Shown here in pieces: positions 33,953 to 43,227 of a stretch of 54,836 nucleotides of DNA. The DNA is from Streptomyces muensis. GTDB taxonomy: Bacteria; Actinomycetota; Actinomycetes; Streptomycetales; Streptomycetaceae. Every line of letters begins with the position of its first letter. The first letter of the stretch is position 1. Made by a program: the position numbers and the translations under genes. The notes beneath the pieces were generated by a model. The model saw only the letters and a program-made list of their open reading frames with translations. It was not told the DNA's origin and ran no database searches. The stretch covers positions 1 to 54,836 of the forward strand of contig NZ_JAKEIP010000033.1 of assembly GCF_021474425.1 (NCBI RefSeq). The letters run 5' to 3'.

Positions 33953-34999
33953 GTGACCCACTCGCAGCTTCGGCCGCCCACCATGGCCGACGTGGCACGC
34001 CAGGCCGGCGTGTCCCACCAGACCGTGTCCCGCGTGCTGGGGGACCACCCCAACGTGCGGGACGAGACACGGGCCAAGGTGCTGCGCGCGATCGAGGAGA
34101 TGGGCTACCGCCGTAACTTCTCCGCCCGGGCCCTGGCCACCCGGCGCACCCGGACCCTGGGTGTGGTCGCCTCCAACACCACGCTCTACGGTCCGGCCAG
34201 TACGTTGTTCGCGCTGGAGGAGGCGGCGCGGGCCGAGGGCTATCTGGTCTCGACGGTCAGTCTGCGCAGGCTGACGGTGGAGACGCTGTCCGAGGCCCTG
34301 GACCGCCTCAGCGAGGGCGGGGTCGAGGGGGTCGTCGCCATCGCCCCGCAGCGGTCGGCGGTCGAGGCCCTCGCCGAACTCCGCCACCCGTTCCCGGTGG
34401 TGGCCGTGGGCACCGGTTCGGGCGCCGAGGTCCCCAGCGTCAACGTGGACCAGAATCTGGGCGCGCGGCTGGCCACCGCCCATCTGCTCGCCGCCGGCCA
34501 CCGCAGGGTCTGGCATCTCGCCGGGCCCGAGGACTGGCAGGAGGCGGCGGACCGGGTCGACGGCTGGCGGGCGACCCTCGAAGAGGCGGGCGTGGAAGCA
34601 CCGATGCTGCTGCGGGGGGACTGGAGTCCGCTGTCGGGCTACCGGGCCGGCCAGGAACTGGCGGGCTGGGTGGGACGCGGCCTGACCGCCGTCTTCGTGG
34701 CCAACGACCAGATGGCGCTGGGGGTGTTGCGGGCGCTGCGTGAGGCGGGCGTGCGTACGCCCCAGGACGTCGCGGTGGCCGGCTTCGACGACATTCCGGA
34801 GTCGGAGTTCTTCGCCCCGCCGCTCACCACCGTCCGGCAGGACTTCGCGACGGTGGGCAAGCGGAGCATCGCCCTGCTGCTCGACCTGATCGAGGGCCGT
34901 ACCCCCTCCGGGACGTCCCAGGTCTCCATCGAACCCCAACTCGTCGTCCGGGCCAGCACGTTCCCGTACGCCCCGCAGCCGGGAGCCGCTCCCGGCTGA
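33953..34999 (+). CDS. LacI-family sugar regulator
   Basis: 348 residues. The N-terminal helix-turn-helix (TMADVARQAGVSHQTVSRVLGDHPNVRDETR) and hinge are canonical, followed by a periplasmic-binding-protein-like effector domain ending in AGFDDIPESEFFAPPLTTVRQ. The GTG at 33953 has AAGGAGG upstream. It is divergent from the dehydratase operon and precedes the furanose-type importer. It probably binds the dyad at 33746 and perhaps the one at 3533, acting as the local repressor relieved by a pentose or its derivative. Whether it also reads the TTCGA motif is doubtful, since that motif lacks the LacI GC centre. Confidence 0.9.
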   Translation: MTHSQLRPPTMADVARQAGVSHQTVSRVLGDHPNVRDETRAKVLRAIEEMGYRRNFSARALATRRTRTLGVVASNTTLYGPASTLFALEEAARAEGYLVSTVSLRRLTVETLSEALDRLSEGGVEGVVAIAPQRSAVEALAELRHPFPVVAVGTGSGAEVPSVNVDQNLGARLATAHLLAAGHRRVWHLAGPEDWQEAADRVDGWRATLEEAGVEAPMLLRGDWSPLSGYRAGQELAGWVGRGLTAVFVANDQMALGVLRALREAGVRTPQDVAVAGFDDIPESEFFAPPLTTVRQDFATVGKRSIALLLDLIEGRTPSGTSQVSIEPQLVVRASTFPYAPQPGAAPG

Positions 35000-35050
35000 C
35001 ACCGCACCACCCCGGTCGCCTTTCTTCCTTCGGGCATGTGTGACCGGTAT

Positions 35051-35066
35051 TTCGAACAATGATCGA
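35051..35066 (+). promoter_or_regulatory. Weak TTCGA-type site before ytfQ-like gene
   Basis: TTCGAACAATGATCGA has one good half-site (TTCGAA) and a degenerate second half. It lies about 90 nt upstream of the binding-protein ATG. No convincing -35/-10 pair was found at the spacing seen elsewhere. Confidence 0.35.
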
Positions 35067-35154
35067 CAGGTTGGACGCAGCGCAGCCGGTCCACACGAGT
35101 ACCAACCGAGTACCAGCGGTCCATCCCCGGGCCGGCTCTTCAAAGGAGAAGAAC

Positions 35155-36156
35155 ATGCTCAACAGACGGAACTTCCTCACCGCGGCGGTCGGCGTGGCGG
35201 CCGCGGGCGGCCTGGCGGCCTGCGCCAAGGAGGACGGCGGCTCCAACGGCTCCTCCTCCGGCGGCAGCAAGGCGATCACCCTCGGCTTCGCCCAGGTCGG
35301 CTCCGAGAGCGGCTGGCGCACCGCCAACACCGACTCGGTGAAGGCGGCCGCCAAGGAGGCGGGCTTCAAGCTGCAGTTCTCCGACGCGCAGCAGAAGCCG
35401 GAGAACCAGATCTCCGCGATCCGCAGCTTCATCGCGCAGAAGGTGGACGTCATCGCCTTCTCGCCGGTGGTCGTCACCGGCTGGGACGCCGTGCTCAAGG
35501 AGGCCCAGGCGGCGAAGATCCCGGTCGTCCTGACCGACCGGTCCGTCGACAGCGACGAGTCCCTGTTCGTCACCCTGGTCGGCTCCGACTTCACCGATGA
35601 GGGCCGCCGCGCCGCCAAGATCCTGGAGAAGGTCCTGGAGAAGGCCGGCCACAAGGGCAAGGTGAAGATCGCCCAGCTGGAGGGCACCACCGGTGCCGCC
35701 CCCGCGATCGAGCGCGCCAAGGGCTTCAAGGAGGTCATGGACGCCGAGCACAAGGACGACTGGGAGATCGTCGCCAGCCAGACCGGCGACTTCACCCGCG
35801 CCGGCGGCAAGCAGGTCATGCAGGCCTTCCTGCAGTCCAACCCGGACATCGACGTGCTGTTCGCGCACAACGACGACATGGGTCTCGGCGCCATCCAGGC
35901 CATCGAGGCGGCCGGCAAGAAGCCCGGCAAGGACATCCTCATCGTCACGGTCGACGGCGTGAAGGACGGCTTCATCGCCATGTCCGAAGGCAAGATCAAC
36001 GCGATCGTCGAGTGCAACCCGCTGCTCGGCCCCCAGCTGATGGAGGCCGTGAAGAAGGTCCACGCCGGCGAGAAGGTCGAGCGCTGGATCAAGACCGAGG
36101 AGAGCGACTTCATGCAGGACCAGGCCAAGGACGCGCTCCCCACCCGCAAGTACTGA
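35155..36156 (+). CDS. ytfQ: Sugar-binding protein, YtfQ (galactofuranose-type)
   Basis: 333 residues. The N-terminus has both a twin-arginine-like start (NRRNFLTAAVG) and a lipobox LAAC (Cys22), so it is a lipoprotein. The mature protein is a type I periplasmic-binding fold with TLGFAQVGSESGWRTANTDS, VIAFSPVVVTGWDAVL and the late VTVDGVKDGFIAMSEGKINAIVECNPLLGP. These are YtfQ hallmarks; the E. coli protein binds galactofuranose. Here an arabinofuranose ligand would fit. ATG 35155 has AAAGGAG upstream. A 13-bp hairpin separates it from the ATPase gene and could keep its level high. Confidence 0.85.
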   Translation: MLNRRNFLTAAVGVAAAGGLAACAKEDGGSNGSSSGGSKAITLGFAQVGSESGWRTANTDSVKAAAKEAGFKLQFSDAQQKPENQISAIRSFIAQKVDVIAFSPVVVTGWDAVLKEAQAAKIPVVLTDRSVDSDESLFVTLVGSDFTDEGRRAAKILEKVLEKAGHKGKVKIAQLEGTTGAAPAIERAKGFKEVMDAEHKDDWEIVASQTGDFTRAGGKQVMQAFLQSNPDIDVLFAHNDDMGLGAIQAIEAAGKKPGKDILIVTVDGVKDGFIAMSEGKINAIVECNPLLGPQLMEAVKKVHAGEKVERWIKTEESDFMQDQAKDALPTRKY

Positions 36157-36172
36157 CCGACCGCACCCACCG

Positions 36173-36224
36173 GCAGGGAGCCTCCGGCCGGCCGGCGACC
36201 ATCCGGTCCCGGGAGGCTCCCTGC
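36173..36224 (+). terminator. Intra-operon hairpin between ytfQ and ytfR
   Basis: Perfect 13-bp stem, GCAGGGAGCCTCC (36173-36185) with 36212-36224, loop 26 nt, located 17 nt after the binding-protein stop and 32 nt before the ATPase start. It probably attenuates transcription or protects the upstream mRNA from 3-prime decay, giving an excess of binding protein. Confidence 0.6.
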
Positions 36225-36256
36225 GGGCCTGAACCCATTTCAAGAGGAGCGCTGCC

Positions 36257-37795
36257 ATGGCAGAGCCGCGGCCCGTCCTGGAGATGACGGGCATAGTCAA
36301 AGAGTTTCCGGGGGTACGGGCTCTGTCGGGCGTCGACTTCCGGCTCTTCCCCGGCGAGATCCACGCCCTCATGGGCGAGAACGGAGCCGGGAAGTCCACC
36401 CTCATCAAGGTGCTGACCGGGGTCTACTCCCTGGACGGCGGCACCATCACCCTCGACGGCAAGGCCGTGCGGATCGGCAGCCCGTCGGAGGCCCAGCACG
36501 CCGGCATCAGCACGGTCTACCAGGAGGTCAACCTCTGCCCCAACCTCTCGGTGGCGGAGAACATCTTCATCGGCCGTGAACCCACCCGCGCGGGCCGTAT
36601 CCAGTGGAAGCAGATACGCAAGCAGGCCGCGGAGATGGTCGACCGGCTCGGCCTCGACATCGACGTGACGGCGCCGTTGTCCTCGTATCCGCTGGCCGTG
36701 CAGCAACTGGTCGCGATCGTACGGTCGGTGGGCCACGGCGACAGCGACGGCGAGGGCTCCGGCACCAAGGTGCTCGTCCTGGACGAGCCCACCTCCAGCC
36801 TCGACCGCGACGAGGTCCTCGAACTGTTCCGCCTGATGCGGCGGCTGCGGGACGAAGGCGTCGCGATCCTCTTCGTGTCGCACTTCCTGGACCAGATCTA
36901 CGAGATCTGCGACCGCATGACGGTGCTGCGCAACGGCACCCTGGTCGGCGAGCACATGGTGGCCGACCTCGACCAGGTCGGGCTGATCGAGCTGATGATC
37001 GGCAAGGCCCTGGACCAGCTGGAGGGACTGCACGAGCACCAGCTGCGCTCCGACGTCGGCGAGACGCTTCTCAAGGCCGAGGGCCTCGGCCGCACCGGCG
37101 GTATCGCCCCCTTCGACCTGGAGATCAAGAAGGGCGAGGTGCTCGGCCTCGCCGGACTGCTCGGCTCGGGCCGCACCGAACTGGCCCGGCTGCTGTTCGG
37201 CGCCGACCAGCCCGACAGCGGCAAGGTGAGCGTCGCCGGCAAGCAGGTCTCGATGAGCGCCCCCAACGACGCCATCGGCGCCGGTGTCGCGTTCTGCTCG
37301 GAGAACCGCAAGACCGAGGGTCTCGTCCCCGACCTCACGGTGCGCGAGAACATCATCCTCGCCCTCCAGGCCTCCCGCGGCTGGACCCGGCCCATCCCGG
37401 TCTCCCAGCGCGACGAACTCGTCGCCAAGTACATCAAGGCCCTCGACATCCGCCCCGCCAACCCCGAGGCCCGCGTCGGCCAGCTGAGCGGCGGCAACCA
37501 GCAGAAGGTGCTGCTCGCCCGCTGGCTGATCACCCAGCCGAAGCTGCTGATCCTCGACGAGCCCACACGCGGCATCGACGTCGGCGCCAAGGCCGAGATC
37601 CAGAAGCTCGTGGTCTCCCTCTCCGAGGACGGCATGTCCGTGCTGTACATCGCGGCCGAACTGGAGGAGGTGCTCCGGCTCAGCCACACCATCGGAGTGC
37701 TGCGCGACCGCAAGCTCGTGGCACAGCTGACCAACGGGCCGGAGATCACCACCAGCAAGATCCTGGAGACCATCGCGAGCGGAGAGCACCAGTGA
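36257..37795 (+). CDS. ytfR: CUT2 sugar ABC ATPase, double domain (YtfR-like)
   Basis: 512 residues with two ABC domains. Walker [10 protein letters not shown] (domain 1) and LLGSGRTE (domain 2), signature [14 protein letters not shown], and two Walker B segments ([23 protein letters not shown]). The ATG at 36257 follows AAGAGGAG. It overlaps the YtfT-like permease gene (GTGA). It supplies energy to the YtfQ/YtfT/YjfF importer. Confidence 0.92.
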   Translation: MAEPRPVLEMTGIVKEFPGVRALSGVDFRLFPGEIHALMGENGAGKSTLIKVLTGVYSLDGGTITLDGKAVRIGSPSEAQHAGISTVYQEVNLCPNLSVAENIFIGREPTRAGRIQWKQIRKQAAEMVDRLGLDIDVTAPLSSYPLAVQQLVAIVRSVGHGDSDGEGSGTKVLVLDEPTSSLDRDEVLELFRLMRRLRDEGVAILFVSHFLDQIYEICDRMTVLRNGTLVGEHMVADLDQVGLIELMIGKALDQLEGLHEHQLRSDVGETLLKAEGLGRTGGIAPFDLEIKKGEVLGLAGLLGSGRTELARLLFGADQPDSGKVSVAGKQVSMSAPNDAIGAGVAFCSENRKTEGLVPDLTVRENIILALQASRGWTRPIPVSQRDELVAKYIKALDIRPANPEARVGQLSGGNQQKVLLARWLITQPKLLILDEPTRGIDVGAKAEIQKLVVSLSEDGMSVLYIAAELEEVLRLSHTIGVLRDRKLVAQLTNGPEITTSKILETIASGEHQ

Positions 37796-38892
37796 GTACC
37801 CCATCAGCGACCACCCCCTCCCGCTGGCGAGCACTGACGCACCACCACCTGTTCTGGCCGGTCGCGGTCCTGATCGCCCTGCTGCTCGTCAACGTCCCCT
37901 TCACACCCGACTTCTTCGCGATCCGGATGGCGGACGGCCACCTCTACGGCAGCCTCGTCTCGATCGTGCTGTTCGGCTCGCCGCTGATCCTGGTGGCGGT
38001 CGGCATGACCCTGGTCATCGCCACCGGCGGCATCGACCTCTCCGTCGGCGCGGTGGTCGCCATCACCGGCGCCCTGACCTGTTCGTACATCAGTGACCAG
38101 GCCGACCAGAGCGCGCTTTCCGGGGTCTTCCTCGCCATGGGCATCGGCCTGGTGGCGGCCGTGGTCTGCGGCCTGTGGAACGGCTTCCTGGTCGCCCGGA
38201 TGGGCATCCAGCCCATCATCGCGACCCTCATCATCATGGTCGCCGGACGTGGTGTCGCCCAGCTGATCACCGACGGCCAGATCATCACCATCAACAGCGA
38301 GCCGTACAAGCTCATCGGCGGCGGCTACTGGCTGACCCTGCCCTTCTCCATCTTCGTCGTCGCCGCCGTCGTGGCCGTCACCGTCGCCCTGACCCGCCGT
38401 ACGGCGCTCGGCCTGCTCGTCGAGTCGGTCGGCGGCAACGCGGAGGCCAGCCGTCTGGTCGGCATCCGCTCCCGGCGCATCAAGATCATGGTGTACATGT
38501 TCTGCGCCCTGTGCGCGGGCATCGCCGGCCTGATGATCAGCTCCAACACCTCGGCCGCGGACGGCAACAACGCCGGCCTGTGGATCGAGCTGGACGCGAT
38601 TCTCGCGGTCGTCATCGGCGGCACCTCGCTGCTCGGCGGCCGGTTCTCCATCGGCGGCACCGTGATCGGCGCCCTCGTCATCCAGACCCTGACCACCACG
38701 ATCTACACCATCGGCGTGCCCACCCAGACCAACCTGGTCTTCAAGGCCGCCGTCGTCATCGTCGTCTGTCTGCTGCAGTCCCCGAAGTTCCGGGCCAAGG
38801 TCTTCGGCGCGAAGGGACGCGCCCGCACCACCGCCCCGGCGGAGCCCGCCACCCCGGCCGACGCCGCCCCGAAGATGGAGGTGTCGCGATGA
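37792..38892 (+). CDS. ytfT: CUT2 sugar ABC permease (YtfT-like)
   Basis: 366 residues with about nine to ten membrane spans and the CUT2 signature ATGGIDLSVGAVVAI. Late motif IELDAILAVVIGGTSLLGGRFSIGG. GTG start inside the stop of the ATPase gene. The last about 35 residues are polar and Pro/Ala-rich. It pairs with the YjfF-like permease to form the channel. Confidence 0.88.
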   Translation: MSTPSATTPSRWRALTHHHLFWPVAVLIALLLVNVPFTPDFFAIRMADGHLYGSLVSIVLFGSPLILVAVGMTLVIATGGIDLSVGAVVAITGALTCSYISDQADQSALSGVFLAMGIGLVAAVVCGLWNGFLVARMGIQPIIATLIIMVAGRGVAQLITDGQIITINSEPYKLIGGGYWLTLPFSIFVVAAVVAVTVALTRRTALGLLVESVGGNAEASRLVGIRSRRIKIMVYMFCALCAGIAGLMISSNTSAADGNNAGLWIELDAILAVVIGGTSLLGGRFSIGGTVIGALVIQTLTTTIYTIGVPTQTNLVFKAAVVIVVCLLQSPKFRAKVFGAKGRARTTAPAEPATPADAAPKMEVSR

Positions 38893-39929
38893 GCGCGACC
38901 ACCAAGACCCGTACGGCGGCGGAAGGCCGTACGCCGTCCACGCCGGCACGGGCGTCCACGGCCGCGCGGCTGCTCGGCGACCGGCGGCTGCCCGTCCTGG
39001 TCACGGTCGGCCTGTTCCTCGCGATGTACATCGGCGGTCTCAGCCGCTACCAGAACTACGGTTTCGGTGAACCGCAGGTCTTCCTCAACCTGTTCATCGA
39101 CAACGGCTATCTGCTGGTCGCCGCCGTCGGCGCCACCTTCGTCATCATGGCCGGCGGCATCGACCTGTCCGTCGGTTCGCTGATCGGCTTCACCACCATG
39201 TTCACGGCGTGGCTGGTGGAGCGGCAGGGCCTGCCGCTGCTGGTGGTCATCCCGCTCGCCCTGGGGGTGGGCGCGTTCGGCGGCTTCCTCATGGGCTATG
39301 TGATCCACAACTTCGAGATCCAGCCGTTCATCGTGACCCTCGCCGGCCTCTTCCTCTTCCGGGGCCTGTGCCTGGTCATCAGCAAGGAGTCCATCTCCGT
39401 CAGCGACTCCACGGTGAGCAGCATGGCCCAGACCCGGGTGTCGATCGGACTGGGGGAGCTGTCGATCGGCGCCCTCGTCGCCGTGGTCGTCGTCGCCGCC
39501 GCCTTCTACATCCTCCACTACACGCGCTTCGGCCGCCGGGTGTACGCGATCGGCGGCAACGAGCAGTCGGCGCTGCTGATGGGGCTTCCGCTGGGCGGCA
39601 CGAAGATCGCCGTGTACACGGTGAGCGGCTTCTGCTCGGCGCTGGCCGGCCTGCTGTTCATGCTGTACATCCAGTCCGGTGACCCGCTGCACGCCGTCGG
39701 CATGGAGCTCGACGCCATCGCCGCGGTCGTCATCGGCGGCACGCTGCTGACGGGCGGCTCCGGTTACGTCCTGGGCACCCTGTTCGGCGTTCTCGTACTC
39801 GGCCTGATCAAGAGCATCATCCAGTTCGAGGGCACGCTCAGCTCCTGGTGGACGAAGATCGCCACGGGTGTGCTGCTGGGCGCGTTCATCCTGATCCAGC
39901 GGGCGATGACGACGCGCAAGCAAACCTAG
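38889..39929 (+). CDS. yjfF: CUT2 sugar ABC permease (YjfF-like)
   Basis: 346 residues, about nine membrane spans, signature [15 protein letters not shown] and IAAVVIGGTLLTGGSGYVLGT. ATG overlaps the stop of the YtfT-like gene (ATGA). Two different permeases in one CUT2 unit are characteristic of the E. coli YtfQRT-YjfF galactofuranose system and distinguish it from ribose or xylose importers. Confidence 0.88.
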   Translation: MSATTKTRTAAEGRTPSTPARASTAARLLGDRRLPVLVTVGLFLAMYIGGLSRYQNYGFGEPQVFLNLFIDNGYLLVAAVGATFVIMAGGIDLSVGSLIGFTTMFTAWLVERQGLPLLVVIPLALGVGAFGGFLMGYVIHNFEIQPFIVTLAGLFLFRGLCLVISKESISVSDSTVSSMAQTRVSIGLGELSIGALVAVVVVAAAFYILHYTRFGRRVYAIGGNEQSALLMGLPLGGTKIAVYTVSGFCSALAGLLFMLYIQSGDPLHAVGMELDAIAAVVIGGTLLTGGSGYVLGTLFGVLVLGLIKSIIQFEGTLSSWWTKIATGVLLGAFILIQRAMTTRKQT

Positions 39930-39952
39930 GCCGGACCTGGGGACTTGGGTCG

Positions 39953-39991
39953 ACGTGGCCCGTCGCGCGGCATACCGGCGACGGGCCACGT
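39953..39991 (+). terminator. Terminator of the ytfQRT-yjfF operon
   Basis: Perfect 14-bp stem, ACGTGGCCCGTCGC (39953-39966) with 39978-39991, 11-nt loop, 23 nt after the last permease stop. Confidence 0.8.
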
Positions 39992-40150
39992 GGCGTTCTC
40001 GTACGGGCTGTTGCCCGGATCCGGCGCGGAGGATCGCGCCGAATGGTCGGGCTTGACCCCACCGACCAAACCGGAAAGGCCAGTTCCGCACAGAACCTTC
40101 ACAGGAGCCGCTAGGAAAGGTGCAGGTCGGTTCCCTAGTCTTCCCGCGTC

Positions 40151-41161
40151 ATGGACTACTGCCACCCGTGCCAACGGCACTTGAACGGCGCCCTTGCCTG
40201 CCCAGGGTGCGGCGCCACGATCCAAGAGCCGGGCAGGTACGCGGGCGCGCCCGGCGAGGCGTACCCGCAGCTGACCGAGCGGCCCGTACAGGCGCCTGTG
40301 GGGGTCGTGGGCGGCCAGGGGGCGTACGCGGGGTACGAGGCGCGGTACGGGGCTGACGCCGGCCAGTACGGCGGCACTGCGGGGCAGTACGGCGGTGGCG
40401 AGTACGGCGACCACCACACCGACGCCGGCCACCGCGAAGAGGCCGCGGACACGGGCACGGACGCCGGTGAGACGGCCGAGGCCGCTGCGGTCGCGCCGGT
40501 CGGCGGACGGGCCGCGCGGCGGGCGGCACAGCGGCGCGGCCGCGGGCGCGGTCAGGACGAGTACGGCGCCGGCCACGACGATCAGGGCGAGCGGGACGAG
40601 TACGACGACGAGGACGACGGTGACCTGGACGAGGAGCCCGGGGCGGCCGGTGCGAGCCGGCGCGACCGCAAGGCCGCAGCGCACCGTCGCCGGCGTCGCC
40701 GGACCCTGCTGATCGCCGCCGGGTTCGTCCTGGCCGCCGGCGGTCTGAGCCTCGCCGAACTCGGCATGGACGCCCCGGGAAGCAGCCCGAAGCCGGCCGC
40801 GGCCGGTGACGAGTCGGCGGAGGGCGCGGCCTCGGAGGAGGTCACCGCGTCCCCCGAGGCGACGGACGGCACGACGCGGACGGGCGGGGGCTCGCGTTCG
40901 GCGAGTCCCTCGGCGTCTCCCTCGTCCTCGAAGTCCCCGAAGGACGAGGACGACAAGAAGGACGAGGACAAGACCCCCGACAAGGACGCCCAGTCGGCGA
41001 CCACGGGCAGCGGCGGCTCCGACACCTCGACCGCGGCCCCCGCCCCCACCTCCGAACCGCAGGCCCCGGCGCCGACCGCCGACCCGACCACACAGGACCC
41101 GACCCCGCAGCCGACCCCGTCCGAGACGGAGTGCGACCGGTTCCTGTGGTGGTGCACCTGA
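40151..41161 (+). CDS. SCO2400-family zinc-ribbon membrane protein
   Basis: 336 residues. An N-terminal zinc ribbon (CHPCQRHL then CPGCG) is followed by a Gly/Tyr/Asp-rich disordered region, a basic patch, one membrane span (LLIAAGFVLAAGGLSLAEL, about 188-206), and a Ser/Thr/Pro/Asp-rich outer tail ending ETECDRFLWWCT. This end motif and the overall layout mark the SCO2400 family of streptomycetes. Function unknown. The zinc ribbon would be cytoplasmic and the CDRFLWWC end outside. Confidence 0.8.
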   Translation: MDYCHPCQRHLNGALACPGCGATIQEPGRYAGAPGEAYPQLTERPVQAPVGVVGGQGAYAGYEARYGADAGQYGGTAGQYGGGEYGDHHTDAGHREEAADTGTDAGETAEAAAVAPVGGRAARRAAQRRGRGRGQDEYGAGHDDQGERDEYDDEDDGDLDEEPGAAGASRRDRKAAAHRRRRRRTLLIAAGFVLAAGGLSLAELGMDAPGSSPKPAAAGDESAEGAASEEVTASPEATDGTTRTGGGSRSASPSASPSSSKSPKDEDDKKDEDKTPDKDAQSATTGSGGSDTSTAAPAPTSEPQAPAPTADPTTQDPTPQPTPSETECDRFLWWCT

Positions 41162-41244
41162 GCCTTTCCCGTTCGCGCCTCACCTGCTCCGGGTGATCCC
41201 GCCGCCGTGCGCCGCTGTGACCATGCGGGCAAGGAGGTCCGGTC

Positions 41245-42681
41245 ATGGCGACGATCTACGACGGCCCGCTCGCACCGATGCCCGACGCCCCGCTCTCCCC
41301 GGACGAGCGGACGGCACTCGGCAAGGAGACGCGCGCTCGTGTCCCGCGCTCCGCCCACGCGCTCTACGAGCCCGACGAGAAGCGGCCCGACCCCCTCGAC
41401 ATCATCGAGCGGCAGTCCGCCACCCGGGTCCCCGAACTCGTCCCCGTCCGCTACGGCCGGATGCTCGAATCGCCGTTCCGCTTCTACCGGGGAGCCGCGG
41501 CGATCATGGCCTCCGATCTGGGCGCGGCGCCGCACACCGGGCTGTACGCCCAGCTGTGCGGTGACGCGCACCTGCTGAACTTCCGGCTCCTCGCCTCGCC
41601 CGAACGCCATCTCGTCTTCGACATCAACGACTTCGACGAGACCCTGCCGGGCCCCTTCGAGTGGGACGTCAAGCGGCTCGCCGCGTCCCTGGTGATCGCG
41701 GGCCGGGCCAACGGGTTCCCGGCGAAGCGGTGCGCCACCGCGGTGCGCGCCGGGGTCGAGTCCTACCGCGAGCGGATGCGCGAGTTCGCCGGGGCGCGCA
41801 CCCTCGACGTCTGGTACGCCCGTGACGACTTCGACCAGATCGCGGCGCTGCTGCCCGAGCGGCCCGGCAAGGCGGACGAGCGGCGCGCCACCCGCGCGGC
41901 GGCCAAGGCCCGCACCCGCACCAGCCTCCAGGCGGCCGCCAAGCTGACCCGGGTGGTCGACGGCACACCCCGGATCGTCTCGGATCCCCCCTTGATCACC
42001 CCGCTCGCCGAGCTGCTGCCCGGCGCCGAGGGCGAGGGCCTGGCACGGATGCTGCGGACCCTGGTCGACGACTACCGGTCCAGCCTGACCTCCGAGCGTC
42101 GGCACCTGCTCAGCCGGTACCACGTGGTCGACATGGCGCGGAAGGTCGTCGGGGTCGGCAGCGTAGGCACCCGCTGCTGGATCATCCTGCTGCTCGGCCG
42201 CGACGACGGCGACCCGCTCCTGTTGCAGGCCAAGGAGGCGGGGGAGTCGGTCCTCGCCCCCTACTGCGAGGCGAGCCCGTTCCAGAACCAGGGCGAGCGG
42301 GTGGTGACCGGACAACGGCTGATGCAGGCCGCCAGCGACATCTTCCTCGGCTGGCAGCACGTCACCGGCCTCGACGGCCGCGAACGCGACTTCTACGTAC
42401 GGCAGTTGCGGGACTGGAAGGGCATCGCCCGCCCCGAGACCATGGACCCCGGCACCCTGGCCCTGTTCGCCCGCCTGTGCGGCGCCTCACTGGCCCGCGC
42501 CCACGCCCGCTCCGGCGACCCCGTCGCCATCGCCGCCTACCTCGGCCGCCGCGACACCTTCGACCGCGCCCTGGTCCGGTTCGCCGAGTCCTACGCCGAC
42601 CAGAACGAACGCGACCACCGGGAACTGGCCGACGCCGTCGCCGCCGGCCGTGTCACCGCCAGGACCGACCCGGCGGCATGA
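41245..42681 (+). CDS. DUF2252-family protein (kinase-like fold?)
   Basis: 478 residues covering the full DUF2252 domain: RYGRMLESPFRFYRGAA, LCGDAHLLNF, DINDFDETLPGPFEWDVKRL, and VVGVGSVGTRCWIILLLG. The conserved GDAH and DFDE motifs recall aminoglycoside phosphotransferase-like catalytic and metal-binding sequences, but no reaction is established. The ATG at 41245 is preceded by AAGGAGG. It heads a cluster of small membrane proteins. Confidence 0.88.
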   Translation: MATIYDGPLAPMPDAPLSPDERTALGKETRARVPRSAHALYEPDEKRPDPLDIIERQSATRVPELVPVRYGRMLESPFRFYRGAAAIMASDLGAAPHTGLYAQLCGDAHLLNFRLLASPERHLVFDINDFDETLPGPFEWDVKRLAASLVIAGRANGFPAKRCATAVRAGVESYRERMREFAGARTLDVWYARDDFDQIAALLPERPGKADERRATRAAAKARTRTSLQAAAKLTRVVDGTPRIVSDPPLITPLAELLPGAEGEGLARMLRTLVDDYRSSLTSERRHLLSRYHVVDMARKVVGVGSVGTRCWIILLLGRDDGDPLLLQAKEAGESVLAPYCEASPFQNQGERVVTGQRLMQAASDIFLGWQHVTGLDGRERDFYVRQLRDWKGIARPETMDPGTLALFARLCGASLARAHARSGDPVAIAAYLGRRDTFDRALVRFAESYADQNERDHRELADAVAAGRVTARTDPAA

Positions 42682-42792
42682 CCTCGGGCGACGCACCCTC
42701 ACCCGCCGAGGGTGACGACGGGAGCCGCCCAGTGGATCAGGCTCGGGGTGTACGGCTGCGCGCCGCAGCCCGTCGAGGAAAGGGAGGCCACC

Positions 42793-43212
42793 ATGGCCAC
42801 CACCAGCCGTCCCCAGCATCGGGAGAGGACGCAGACCGCCGCGACCGGCCTGACGCTGTTCGCCGGTGTGATGCTGTTCATCGCCGGGATCCTCGATGTC
42901 TTCCGGGGAATCATGGGGATCGCCGAGGACGACGTCTACGTCTCCACCCCCAACTACATCTTCAAGTTCGACCTGACCAGCTGGGGCTGGATCAACCTGC
43001 TGTTCGGGGCCATCGCCCTGGTCGTGAGCTTCGGCCTGTTCACGGCGAAGACCTGGGCGCGGGTCATGGGCGTCGGCATCGCGGCCCTGCTGCTGATCGC
43101 CAACTTCCTGTCCATCCCGTACTACCCGGTCTGGTCGCTCACGCTGATCGCGCTGTACGCGTTCATCATCTGGGCGCTGTGCGTGGTCCGGAAGGACCCC
43201 ATGTCCGATTAG
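42793..43212 (+). CDS. Small four-span membrane protein (DUF7144-like)
   Basis: 139 residues with four membrane segments and a short polar N-terminus; FRGIMGIAEDDVYV after span 1 and TSWGWINLLFGAI are typical of an actinobacterial membrane family without known function. ATG at 42793 has GGGAGG upstream. A SHOCT-domain gene follows after 15 nt. Confidence 0.75.
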   Translation: MATTSRPQHRERTQTAATGLTLFAGVMLFIAGILDVFRGIMGIAEDDVYVSTPNYIFKFDLTSWGWINLLFGAIALVVSFGLFTAKTWARVMGVGIAALLLIANFLSIPYYPVWSLTLIALYAFIIWALCVVRKDPMSD

Positions 43213-43227
43213 CGAAGGGGGAACACC

